A DNA stretch of 64,000 nt from Candidatus Aalborgicola danicus (GTDB lineage Bacteria > Pseudomonadota > Gammaproteobacteria > Burkholderiales > Burkholderiaceae_C): positions 186,001-250,000 of the forward strand of contig JADJBC010000003.1 in NCBI GenBank assembly GCA_016703945.1, given 5' to 3'. Below the pieces are notes generated by a model. That model was given only the letters and a program-made list of their open reading frames with translations. It was not told where the DNA came from and did not search any database. This document shows positions 15,227 to 23,153 of this stretch, piece after piece. Positions within the stretch are counted from its first letter, which is position 1, and each line of letters starts with the position of its first letter. The translations under genes were made by a program, and so were the position numbers.

Positions 15227-17059
15227 CTACCAGGTGTCGATGCCGGAGGATGGTTTTGATGGCGCAACACGTGCCGAACGCAGACCACTGACCAGCCAGG
15301 CCCGGGTGTGCGCCGGGTCGATGACGGCGTCGATTTCCAGCGTGGTCGCCATCTGCATGGCACTGCCGTTCTCGTATTGAAGCGCGACCAGACGGTCGAA
15401 CAGTGCCTGGCGTTCGGGGCCGTCGGGGACTGCCTCCAACTCTTTGCGAAATCCAAGGCGTACGGCACCCTCCAGCCCCATGGCGCCAAACTCGCCAGTG
15501 GGCCAGGCCACCGTGAACAGGGGGGCGTGGAAGCCCCCTGCGGTCATGGCCATGGCTCCGAGGCCATAAGCCTTGCGCAGCACAATACTGAAATAGGGCA
15601 CACGCAGGTGGGCCGCTGCAACAAACATGCGGCTGACATGGCGCACCTGGGCCTTCGCCTCGGTGTCAGGTCCGACCATAAAACCTGGCGTATCCACCAA
15701 ACTCACCAGCGGCAGGCCATGGGCGTTGCACAGTTGCATGAAACGCGCCGCTTTGTCGGCCGCGTCGGCATCAATCGCCCCGCCCAGGTGCTGCGGATTG
15801 TTGGCCAACAGGCCCACCGGTCGCCCCTGAATGCGGGCCAGAGCGGTATGGATGCCAAGACCAAAACCGGTGCGCAGGTACAACAGCGAACCCAGGTCTG
15901 CAATGCCCTCCATGGCCGCACGTGTGTCATAAACACGCAAGCGGTTCTCGGGCACCACATGGCGCAGTGCCGCGTCCGGTGGCGCGGCAAATTCCTGAAC
16001 CACACCCTGAAAGAAAGACAGGTAGTGACGCGCCGCTGCGACCGCCTGCGCTTCATCATCCACCAGGATGTCGATGACTCCATTGGGGTGCTGGATATCC
16101 GAAGGGCCTATCTGCTCCGGTTTGAAAACACCCAGGCCACCCCCTTCCACCATGGCGGGCCCACCCATGCCGATGTTACTGCCCCGGGTGGCAATGATCA
16201 CGTCACTGCAACCCAGCAAGGCGGCGTTGCCGGCAAAACAACGGCCGGCCACAATGCCCACCACCGGCACTTGCCCGTTGAGGCGCGCGTAACTGGCAAA
16301 TGTGCCCACATGCAATCCGGCGACGATGGGCATATCCACATCCCCCGGGCGACCCCCGCCACCTTCGGCAAACAACACGACTGGCAACTGGTTCTGCAGG
16401 GCCAACCCCAGCATGCGGTCGGTTTTCTGGTGGTTACGCATGCCCTGGGTGCCGGCCAGCACGGTGGCGTCGTAGGCCATCACCACCGCCTGGTGGCCGT
16501 TGATACTGCCAATGCCCGTTACTATTCCGTCTGCGGGGGTGTTTTCCACCAGATCCTGCTCCGAGCGCCGGCTGCGCTGCGCCGCAACGGCCAACGCGCC
16601 GTATTCCACAAAACTTCCGGCGTCGCACAGGTCGGCAACGTTTTCGCGGGCGCTGCGCAAACCCAGTGCATGGCGTTTGGCCATGGCCCCTGCCCGGTTG
16701 GCGTCTTGTGTGAAAGCCTGGCGCGCAATCAAACTTTGCAAATCCGCGCGCATTGGTGTCGCAGCGCATGTGTCACCGGATGAGGCTGCCTGTGGTGCAA
16801 AAGCTTGAGCCATTTTGCCGTCCAGCCCCCGTGGATCCTGCGTAAGGCGCTCTGAAATCAATAGCAGATCACCAACATTGACCAGGTCGCCAACGGCAAA
16901 CAGCAGCTCGACCACACGACCATCGGCCTGCGCCCGCACTTCGTGCTCCATCTTCATGGATTCCAGTATCACCAGCACATCGCCCTGTCGAATGGGGTCT
17001 CCCGGTGCGACGAGCCACTGGACAATCTGTGCCTGCAGGGGTGAGCGGAGTTGGTGCAT
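15227..17059 (-). CDS. Biotinyl domain-carboxyltransferase fusion (acyl-CoA carboxylase family)
   Basis: About 610 residues from ATG 17059; upstream in-frame starts at 17083 and 17266 exist but none has a good ribosome site. Residues about 1-70 are a biotinyl domain with the ESMKMEHE motif (biotinylated Lys about 36). Residues about 110-600 are a complete carboxyltransferase of the propionyl/methylcrotonyl-CoA type: N-half IGSINGHQAVVMAYDATVLAGTQG, then FAEGGGGRPGDVD, and C-half NNPQHLGGAIDADAADKAARFMQLC, LVDTPGFMVGPD. The biotin carboxylase subunit is missing from the window, so it must be supplied elsewhere. The substrate is unknown. The gene is divergent from the asparaginase gene. Confidence 0.87.
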   Translation of the reverse strand: MHQLRSPLQAQIVQWLVAPGDPIRQGDVLVILESMKMEHEVRAQADGRVVELLFAVGDLVNVGDLLLISERLTQDPRGLDGKMAQAFAPQAASSGDTCAATPMRADLQSLIARQAFTQDANRAGAMAKRHALGLRSARENVADLCDAGSFVEYGALAVAAQRSRRSEQDLVENTPADGIVTGIGSINGHQAVVMAYDATVLAGTQGMRNHQKTDRMLGLALQNQLPVVLFAEGGGGRPGDVDMPIVAGLHVGTFASYARLNGQVPVVGIVAGRCFAGNAALLGCSDVIIATRGSNIGMGGPAMVEGGGLGVFKPEQIGPSDIQHPNGVIDILVDDEAQAVAAARHYLSFFQGVVQEFAAPPDAALRHVVPENRLRVYDTRAAMEGIADLGSLLYLRTGFGLGIHTALARIQGRPVGLLANNPQHLGGAIDADAADKAARFMQLCNAHGLPLVSLVDTPGFMVGPDTEAKAQVRHVSRMFVAAAHLRVPYFSIVLRKAYGLGAMAMTAGGFHAPLFTVAWPTGEFGAMGLEGAVRLGFRKELEAVPDGPERQALFDRLVALQYENGSAMQMATTLEIDAVIDPAHTRAWLVSGLRSARVAPSKPSSGIDTW

Positions 17060-17146
17060 GGCGGCATTGTGCGGCAGGCCCATCGCCGCCAGCGTCAAGC
17101 GGGTGACAGGGCGGGCGAAGGGGCCAATATGTTCGACAATCAGGCC

Positions 17147-18154
17147 ATGCAACACACATCGCTGATAGAAATGACCCGCGGCGGCACGCTGGAAAACCAG
17201 CACTTTGGCTCGGTTGCCGTGGTCAACAGACGCGGTGATGTTCGCGCTTACGCGGGCGACCCGCACTGGCTGACCTTTACCCGCTCAACCCTCAAGGCTT
17301 TGCAGGCCCTGCCCTTCATGGAGGCCGGTGGCCCACAACACTTTGGATTTACGACCCAACACGTGGCCTTGATGTGCGCCAGCCACAGCGGGGAAGACCA
17401 ACATGTGCAGACAGCCCAGGAGATGCTGGAGAAGGCCGGGCAGACCTACCAGGTGCTGCGCTGCGGCTGCCATGTGCCCTACCATTTCGAGATTGCCGGA
17501 AAGGCCCCCAGCCCCCGTGAAACCTTTGATGAGCGCTACAACAACTGTAGCGGCAAACACGCCGGTTTTGTCGCCTATTGCGTGCAGCATGGGCACAGCC
17601 TGGACAACTACGAGGCGCCCGAGCACCCGCTGCAGCAAGCGGTTCGCCGTGATGTGGCGCGGGTCGTGGGCATGGACGCCAACGACCTCAAGCTGGGTGT
17701 GGACGGCTGCTCGGCCCCCAACTACGCCATGCCGCTGTCACGCCTGGCTCTTGGCTACGCCCGACTGGCCAGTGGCGCGGCCGACACAGAGTTTGGTGCG
17801 AGTTTTGCCCAACTCAGCGAGGCGATGACGCGCCACCCTGACCTGGTCAGCGGCACCGGCCGCAACGACCTGGCGTTTATGCAGGCCGGCCAAGGCGACT
17901 GGGTCACCAAAGTGGGCGCCGATGGGGTCCAGGTGGTGGGCAGCAAGAGCCGGGGGGAGGCCTTTGCATTGAAGATCATTGATGCCAACAAGCCCGCTCT
18001 GTTTGCCGCCAGCGTAGAGGTGATGGAGCAACTGGGCTGGCTGAACAACACCCAGCGCGAAGCCCTGCGCCCCTGGCGCGCGCAAGCCATCATCAACGCC
18101 CGCGGCATCCAGGTCGGCGAACGCCGTGCGGCCTTCACACTGCAAACACCTTGA
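17147..18154 (+). CDS. L-asparaginase, AnsA/Rhizobium-type (Asparaginase_II family)
   Basis: 335 residues from ATG 17147 (CAGG upstream). This is the PF06089-type asparaginase, unrelated to E. coli AnsA/AnsB. It shows the beta-lactamase-like RSTLKALQ motif (Ser47-x-x-Lys50), HVALMCASHSGED, the conserved YNNCSGKHAGF with the essential cysteine, and VDGCSAPNYAMPLSRLALGYARLA. It hydrolyses asparagine to aspartate and ammonia in the cytoplasm. An arginase gene follows 22 bases later on the same strand, which suggests an operon for nitrogen recovery from amino acids. Confidence 0.9.
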   Translation: MQHTSLIEMTRGGTLENQHFGSVAVVNRRGDVRAYAGDPHWLTFTRSTLKALQALPFMEAGGPQHFGFTTQHVALMCASHSGEDQHVQTAQEMLEKAGQTYQVLRCGCHVPYHFEIAGKAPSPRETFDERYNNCSGKHAGFVAYCVQHGHSLDNYEAPEHPLQQAVRRDVARVVGMDANDLKLGVDGCSAPNYAMPLSRLALGYARLASGAADTEFGASFAQLSEAMTRHPDLVSGTGRNDLAFMQAGQGDWVTKVGADGVQVVGSKSRGEAFALKIIDANKPALFAASVEVMEQLGWLNNTQREALRPWRAQAIINARGIQVGERRAAFTLQTP

Positions 18155-18176
18155 ACCCCTTTCCTTTTTTGACAGC

Positions 18177-19091
18177 ATGAACACCAAAATCAGCCTGATA
18201 GGCGCGCCCACTGACATCGGCGCCGGCAGCCGCGGCGCCAGCATGGGGCCCGAAGCCCTACGCGTAGCCCACATCGCCACCGTATTGACCCAACAGGGTC
18301 TGGACGTGCGGGACAAGGGCAACCTGGTCGGCCCCAACAACCCCTGGCTGCCACCGGTGGACGGCTACCGCCATCTGGCCGAAGTCGCACACTGGAACCA
18401 GGCCGTGCACGACGCCGTGTATGCCGAACTGGCCGAGGGCCGTCTGCCCATCTTGCTGGGCGGTGACCACTGCCTGGGCATTGGTTCTATCAGTGCCGTG
18501 GCCCGCCACTGCCGCGACACCGGCAAGAAACTGCGCATCCTGTGGCTGGATGCGCATGCAGACTTCAACACCAACACCTTGACGCCCAGCGGCAACATCC
18601 ACGGCATGCCGGTGGCCTGCCTGTGTGGCCATGGGCCTAAGGAGTTGATCGAGATCGGCGGCCACGTGCCCGCCATTTCGCCCAAATGGATACGCCAGAT
18701 TGGCATCCGCAGCGTGGACGAGGGTGAGAAACGTTTTGTGCACGAGCAGGATCTGGAAGTGTTTGACATGCGTTACATCGACGAGATGGGCATGCGCGCC
18801 GCCATGGAGCTGGCGCTGGCACTGGTGGACGCCAACACCCACTTGCATGTGAGTTTTGACGTGGACTTTCTGGACCCCGACATTGCGCCCGGCGTGGGCA
18901 CCACGGTGCGCGGCGGCCCCAACTACCGTGAGGCCCAGCTGTGTATGGAGATGATTGCCGACACCGGCCACCTGGCCAGTCTGGACGTGATGGAACTGAA
19001 CCCCGCGCTGGACGAGCGCAATCGCACGGCCGAGGTGGCGGTGGACCTGATCGAATCGCTGTTTGGCAAGAGTACCCTGATGCGCAAATAG
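18177..19091 (+). CDS. rocF: Arginase (ureohydrolase family)
   Basis: 304 residues from ATG 18177; the ribosome site is weak, so translation may be coupled to the asparaginase gene 22 bases upstream. All manganese ligand motifs are present: GGDHCLGIGS, WLDAHADFNT and SFDVDFLDPD. SGNIHGMPVACLCG and the C-terminal ELNPALDERNRTAEVA fit arginase better than agmatinase or formiminoglutamase. It converts arginine to ornithine and urea. Together with the preceding asparaginase and, further on, PutA, it points to amino-acid catabolism. Confidence 0.92.
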   Translation: MNTKISLIGAPTDIGAGSRGASMGPEALRVAHIATVLTQQGLDVRDKGNLVGPNNPWLPPVDGYRHLAEVAHWNQAVHDAVYAELAEGRLPILLGGDHCLGIGSISAVARHCRDTGKKLRILWLDAHADFNTNTLTPSGNIHGMPVACLCGHGPKELIEIGGHVPAISPKWIRQIGIRSVDEGEKRFVHEQDLEVFDMRYIDEMGMRAAMELALALVDANTHLHVSFDVDFLDPDIAPGVGTTVRGGPNYREAQLCMEMIADTGHLASLDVMELNPALDERNRTAEVAVDLIESLFGKSTLMRK

Positions 19092-19131
19092 TCTCGCGTA
19101 CGGCTTGCTGGCACTTATTGGAAGATTGATT

Positions 19132-20295
19132 GTGACCCTTTGGATCGTGACCACTATGGCCGTGAGCGTGGCTATTTGGTTTGCCGGTGCCTGGTATTTG
19201 CGCGGTGCTGATCTGCGCGCCTTTGACAAGGCCACAGACGATAAAACCAAGGCGCGGCGCCAACGGTTCTCCAGCGGCCCAAGCCTCAACGACGAACACC
19301 GCGCGGTGGTTGCGTCGTTGGGTGGCGTCGCCGCTACCGTGCGAAACACGCCGCGCCGCCAGCACTTGGGCCTGTTGCGCTCTTACATGGACAGCTTCAG
19401 CGCCGAGCGCAGGTTTGACGCACAGTTCATACCGGTGGATGCAGGCGGTGTTCCAGCCGAGTGGGTGCTGGCGCCAGGGGCCAACGGGGCGCGCCGCACG
19501 CTGTACATCCACGGCGGCGCCTGGATCATGGGCAGTCCGCTCAGCCACCGCGCCATCACCAGCAAGTTCTCGGAGATCACGGGCGGTGCCGTGTTGGCCA
19601 TCGACTACCGGCTGATGCCCGAGCACAGCCGCATGGCCGGCATTGAAGACTGCCGCGTGGCCTACCGCTGGATGCTGGAACATGGCCCGGCCGAGGTGGC
19701 CCCGGCCAACGCCGTCTTTGTCGCTGGCGACTCGGCCGGTGGCAACCTCACGTTATCGCTGGTGGCTTGGGTGCGCGACCAACGACTGCGGGCGCCCGAC
19801 GCAGCAGTCGCCCTGTCCCCCGCCACCGACGGCACACTGGGCAGCCCCAGCCTGCGCAGCAACATCCCCACCGATGCCATGCTGGGCCCGCTCTTTGGGC
19901 CGCTGGCGCGTGTGCCGCGTTCAGCCCTGCTGTGGCTGGCGTGGCTGCGCCACCGCATACGCCCCAACCACCCACTGGTCTCGCCCATCTTTGGTGACCT
20001 GTCCGGCTTGCCCCCGCTGCTGATCCATGCCAGTGAAGCCGAAATGCTGCTGGACGACACGCTGCGATATGCCAACAAAGCCAGCGCCGCGGGTTCACCG
20101 GTGACCGTGCAAACCTGGGCCCATATGGTGCATGTCTGGCACATCTTTGACCCTGACCTCACTGAGGCACGCCAGGCCTTTGCGGAAATAGCCGAGTTCT
20201 TGGCACAGGCTATTTCTCCGGGTACAACACCAGCTGGACATAGTTGTCGCGCGGCAGATAACGACGCGAAGCCGTCTGCAACTCTTCCGCCGTAA
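19132..20295 (+). CDS. Alpha/beta-hydrolase esterase (HSL-like), membrane-anchored
   Basis: A GTG at 19132 with GGAAG 8 bases upstream is preferred over the TTG at 19105; about 387 residues. A hydrophobic N-terminal segment (VTTMAVSVAIWFAGAWYL) should anchor it. The catalytic domain has the hormone-sensitive-lipase oxyanion motif YIHGGAWIMGSP, the nucleophile elbow VAGDSAGGNLTL, an Asp in ASEAEMLLDDTL, and a His in HVWHIFDPD. Short-chain carboxylic esters are the usual substrates. The last 86 bases overlap the end of the convergent M16 peptidase gene, so the C-terminal tail may be non-functional. Confidence 0.87.
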   Translation: MTLWIVTTMAVSVAIWFAGAWYLRGADLRAFDKATDDKTKARRQRFSSGPSLNDEHRAVVASLGGVAATVRNTPRRQHLGLLRSYMDSFSAERRFDAQFIPVDAGGVPAEWVLAPGANGARRTLYIHGGAWIMGSPLSHRAITSKFSEITGGAVLAIDYRLMPEHSRMAGIEDCRVAYRWMLEHGPAEVAPANAVFVAGDSAGGNLTLSLVAWVRDQRLRAPDAAVALSPATDGTLGSPSLRSNIPTDAMLGPLFGPLARVPRSALLWLAWLRHRIRPNHPLVSPIFGDLSGLPPLLIHASEAEMLLDDTLRYANKASAAGSPVTVQTWAHMVHVWHIFDPDLTEARQAFAEIAEFLAQAISPGTTPAGHSCRAADNDAKPSATLPP

Positions 20296-23041
20296 TGGCC
20301 GCCACCTGGTTGGCATAGTCCAGCACGTCCGCCGGGTCGGTTCCGTACAACTCAGCAGACTGCAGCTTGCTCAGCCAATAGCCGTTTTCGCGCAGCATGC
20401 GCCGTTGCGTGGTGAGCCAGTTCTGCTTGACCTTGGCCAGATCAGCTGCGTCGATGCCCTGGCCTTGGATTTTCTCTATTTCACCCCACGCCGCCGCGAT
20501 AACCTGGTCCACATTCTCGGGGGCACAAGGCAATGACAGGCTAAGCTGGTAGTGCGGGTAGGGGTCGCGCGACAGGCCGCCCCGCATGCTGCCGCCGTAG
20601 ATCAGCGTCAATTTTTCACGAAGCACGTCGATGATCTTGATGTTCAAAACCTCAACCAGAGCCCGCAGGCGCAGTTGCTCCGCCTCGGAGTAGTCGGCCT
20701 TGCCCGTGAACTGTAGGGCCACTTGGCTCTTCGCCTCGGCGCCGCTGCGCACGGTCTGCTTGACCACACCGGACACGGGGCGCATGCCCACATCGACATA
20801 CGTGTTCTTGATCTCCGGGGTTGGCAAGCTGCCAACGTAGCGGGCGATCAAGGGTTTGATGACGTCCAGCGTGAAGCTGCCGACAAACACAAAGGTCATC
20901 CCCTTCGCGCTGGCAAAACGTTCGCTGTAAATGGAGTGCAGACGCTCGGCGCTGAGCCCCGCAAAGTCTTGTGGCCGTGGCGTCAGCCACAGTCTGGGAT
21001 GCCCACCGTACAGCGTCGTCTGGATGGCGTCGGCAAACACCGACTCCGGGCGCGCCGTCGCGTTCTTCGCTCCATCCTGGGATCGGCTGACAAACGACTG
21101 GTACAGGTCACCATCCTTGCGCATAGGACCAAACTTCAGTGTCAGCATTTGCAGCATAGTTTCCAGGTCAGTCTGGCTGGTGTTGCCGCTGACGTAATCA
21201 TGGAGCCCTCCCAACCCCGCGCTGACGGACAAAACCTTGCCCGCCAGCATCTTTTGCAATTCGGTGGGCGCGAAATCGCCCAGCCCCATGGATGCCGCGA
21301 CATGTCCGGCATAACCAGCATTGAATTTGTCGTCCAATCCGTACAGCGACTGGCCTCCAAACCGGTGAGCGCCCATCAGTATTTCATCGTTCTTGAAGTC
21401 GGTCGGCATGAGAATGACCTTCACTCCATTGGACAATGTCAGCTCAGTCACACCCAGACGCTCATCCTGGCGTTCGGTCATGATCCGTCCGCCTGACGGA
21501 AGCTTGGCCATGAGTGACAGGGCCACGGGTTTTTCATCCCTGGCAATCACGGTTCGTTGTTCGGCCTGGCTGACACTGGCCAGCAACTCGGGCTCTGCAG
21601 GTGTGATGTTGTCAGCTTTGTCACTGCCGGTGTAGAGAACCAGTTTGGCGGCTTTCTCAGGAATGGCCGAGCGCGCGTAGGCATTCACATCTTCCACGGT
21701 GATACCGGGCAGCATCGCCTGGCCGTAAGCCAGTTCATTGTCAATGCCGGGAATGGTTTCCTGTTCCAGAAAGTTGCGCAGGTACTCGGCTGCGTAATGC
21801 GCAGAGTCAGTCTTGTCACGTTCGGCTTGGGCGCGCTCCAGTCCCCGCAGCATGGTCTTCTTGCTACGCTCGAGTTCGTCCGGGCTGAAGCCAAATTGCC
21901 GAACACGTTCGTTTTCCTGCACCAGAGCATCCACTGCGGGGACCGCGCCCATGCGGCCCAGCAGAGCGCTTGAATTGAAAGACCGGTAACCCGGCACCAG
22001 GCGGCTGACCGCGCTGCCACCGCCGACAAACGGCGGGTTGGCCCGCTGGGTGAGCTCCTGCATGCGTTGCGCCAGCATGGCGCCGAATAGACGCTCCACC
22101 ATGGACTGGCGGTAGTCACCCAAGGTCACCACGGTCTTGGCCGGCTGGACCGGGTAACGGATCATCAAGGCGTTGTTGGTCGCCTCCTTGTCGGTCACAA
22201 CGACGGCCTCGGATGTGCTGCGCGAAACGATAGGTGCATACAACCGGGGGCGTTCGGCCGGCGGGTTTTCCAGCTTGCCAAAGTGGGCCTCCACCAGAGC
22301 CTGCGCGGCCTTGACTTCAATATCACCCACCACCACCACGGCCATCAGATTGGGGCGGTACCAATCCTTGTAAAACCGTTTGATGGCTGCATGGCTGAAG
22401 CCCTTGAGACTGGCTTCGGTGCCGATGGGCAGGCGTTGTGCGTAGAGCGAGCCACTGAAAATTTTTGGCAGGAGGACCTTGTTCATGCGGTCCTGCGCGC
22501 CCTTGCCCAGGCGCAGCTCTTCCAGCACGATGGCGCGTTCCAGATCGATGTCGGCGTCGTTGAAACTCACGCCGTGGGCCCAGTCCTCCAGCACCAGAAA
22601 ACCTTTGCGGACATGCTCGGGATTGTCGGTCGGCAGAGGCAGGATGTAGACCGTTTCATTGAAGCCCGTGTAGGCGTTCAGGTCAGCCCCGAATTTCAAG
22701 CCAATGGACTGCAAGTAGGACACCAGTTCGTGTTTCTTGAAATGGGTGGAACCATTAAATGCCATGTGCTCGGTAAAGTGCGCTAACCCGAGTTGGTCCT
22801 CGTCTTCCAATATGGAACCAGCCTTGACTACCAGACGCAGTTCCAGCCGCTTTTCCGGTCGGCTGTTCTTCTGGATGTAATAGGTCAGGCCGTTCGCCAG
22901 CTTTCCAACGGTTACCTGCGGACCGATGGGCAAAGGGTCAGAAAGCTTGAGTTCGGTGGCGTCAGCTAGCCAGGGCAGCAGAGCAAAAACGACGACGCAA
23001 ATATGGCGCAAGAACGGTGTGATCATGGGTTTCCATTCCAT
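20210..23041 (-). CDS. M16 zinc metalloprotease, PqqL-like, exported
   Basis: 943 residues, the length of periplasmic PqqL-type M16 proteases. A hydrophobic signal (VVVFALLPWLADA) starts the protein; ATG 23041 and ATG 23026 are both possible. The inverted zinc motif HFTEH lies near residue 87, with the downstream metal-ligand glutamate in ERAIVLEELRLG. Four M16 repeats follow, including the R/Y region PCAPENVDQVIAAAWGEI of the inactive C-terminal half. The domain contains FNGSTHFKKHEL. Such enzymes degrade imported or periplasmic peptides. No TonB receptor or transporter is adjacent. It overlaps the convergent esterase by 86 bases. Confidence 0.92.
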   Translation of the reverse strand: MEWKPMITPFLRHICVVVFALLPWLADATELKLSDPLPIGPQVTVGKLANGLTYYIQKNSRPEKRLELRLVVKAGSILEDEDQLGLAHFTEHMAFNGSTHFKKHELVSYLQSIGLKFGADLNAYTGFNETVYILPLPTDNPEHVRKGFLVLEDWAHGVSFNDADIDLERAIVLEELRLGKGAQDRMNKVLLPKIFSGSLYAQRLPIGTEASLKGFSHAAIKRFYKDWYRPNLMAVVVVGDIEVKAAQALVEAHFGKLENPPAERPRLYAPIVSRSTSEAVVVTDKEATNNALMIRYPVQPAKTVVTLGDYRQSMVERLFGAMLAQRMQELTQRANPPFVGGGSAVSRLVPGYRSFNSSALLGRMGAVPAVDALVQENERVRQFGFSPDELERSKKTMLRGLERAQAERDKTDSAHYAAEYLRNFLEQETIPGIDNELAYGQAMLPGITVEDVNAYARSAIPEKAAKLVLYTGSDKADNITPAEPELLASVSQAEQRTVIARDEKPVALSLMAKLPSGGRIMTERQDERLGVTELTLSNGVKVILMPTDFKNDEILMGAHRFGGQSLYGLDDKFNAGYAGHVAASMGLGDFAPTELQKMLAGKVLSVSAGLGGLHDYVSGNTSQTDLETMLQMLTLKFGPMRKDGDLYQSFVSRSQDGAKNATARPESVFADAIQTTLYGGHPRLWLTPRPQDFAGLSAERLHSIYSERFASAKGMTFVFVGSFTLDVIKPLIARYVGSLPTPEIKNTYVDVGMRPVSGVVKQTVRSGAEAKSQVALQFTGKADYSEAEQLRLRALVEVLNIKIIDVLREKLTLIYGGSMRGGLSRDPYPHYQLSLSLPCAPENVDQVIAAAWGEIEKIQGQGIDAADLAKVKQNWLTTQRRMLRENGYWLSKLQSAELYGTDPADVLDYANQVAAITAEELQTASRRYLPRDNYVQLVLYPEK

Positions 23042-23153
23042 AGGTAGCAGGTGAGCTTATCAGCTGCTACCGTGCCCCTGTCGGTCGACGCGGCAGCGGG
23101 AGTATGCGTAGAATGATCCGCACATTCCATGAGAGCATGAATCGACACCGTTG

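Noticed and set aside
15308..16783. Plus-strand open frame of 491 codons
   Set aside because: Antisense to the biotinyl-carboxyltransferase gene; composition (His, Gln, Gly, Thr rich) and lack of recognisable motifs mark it as a shadow.
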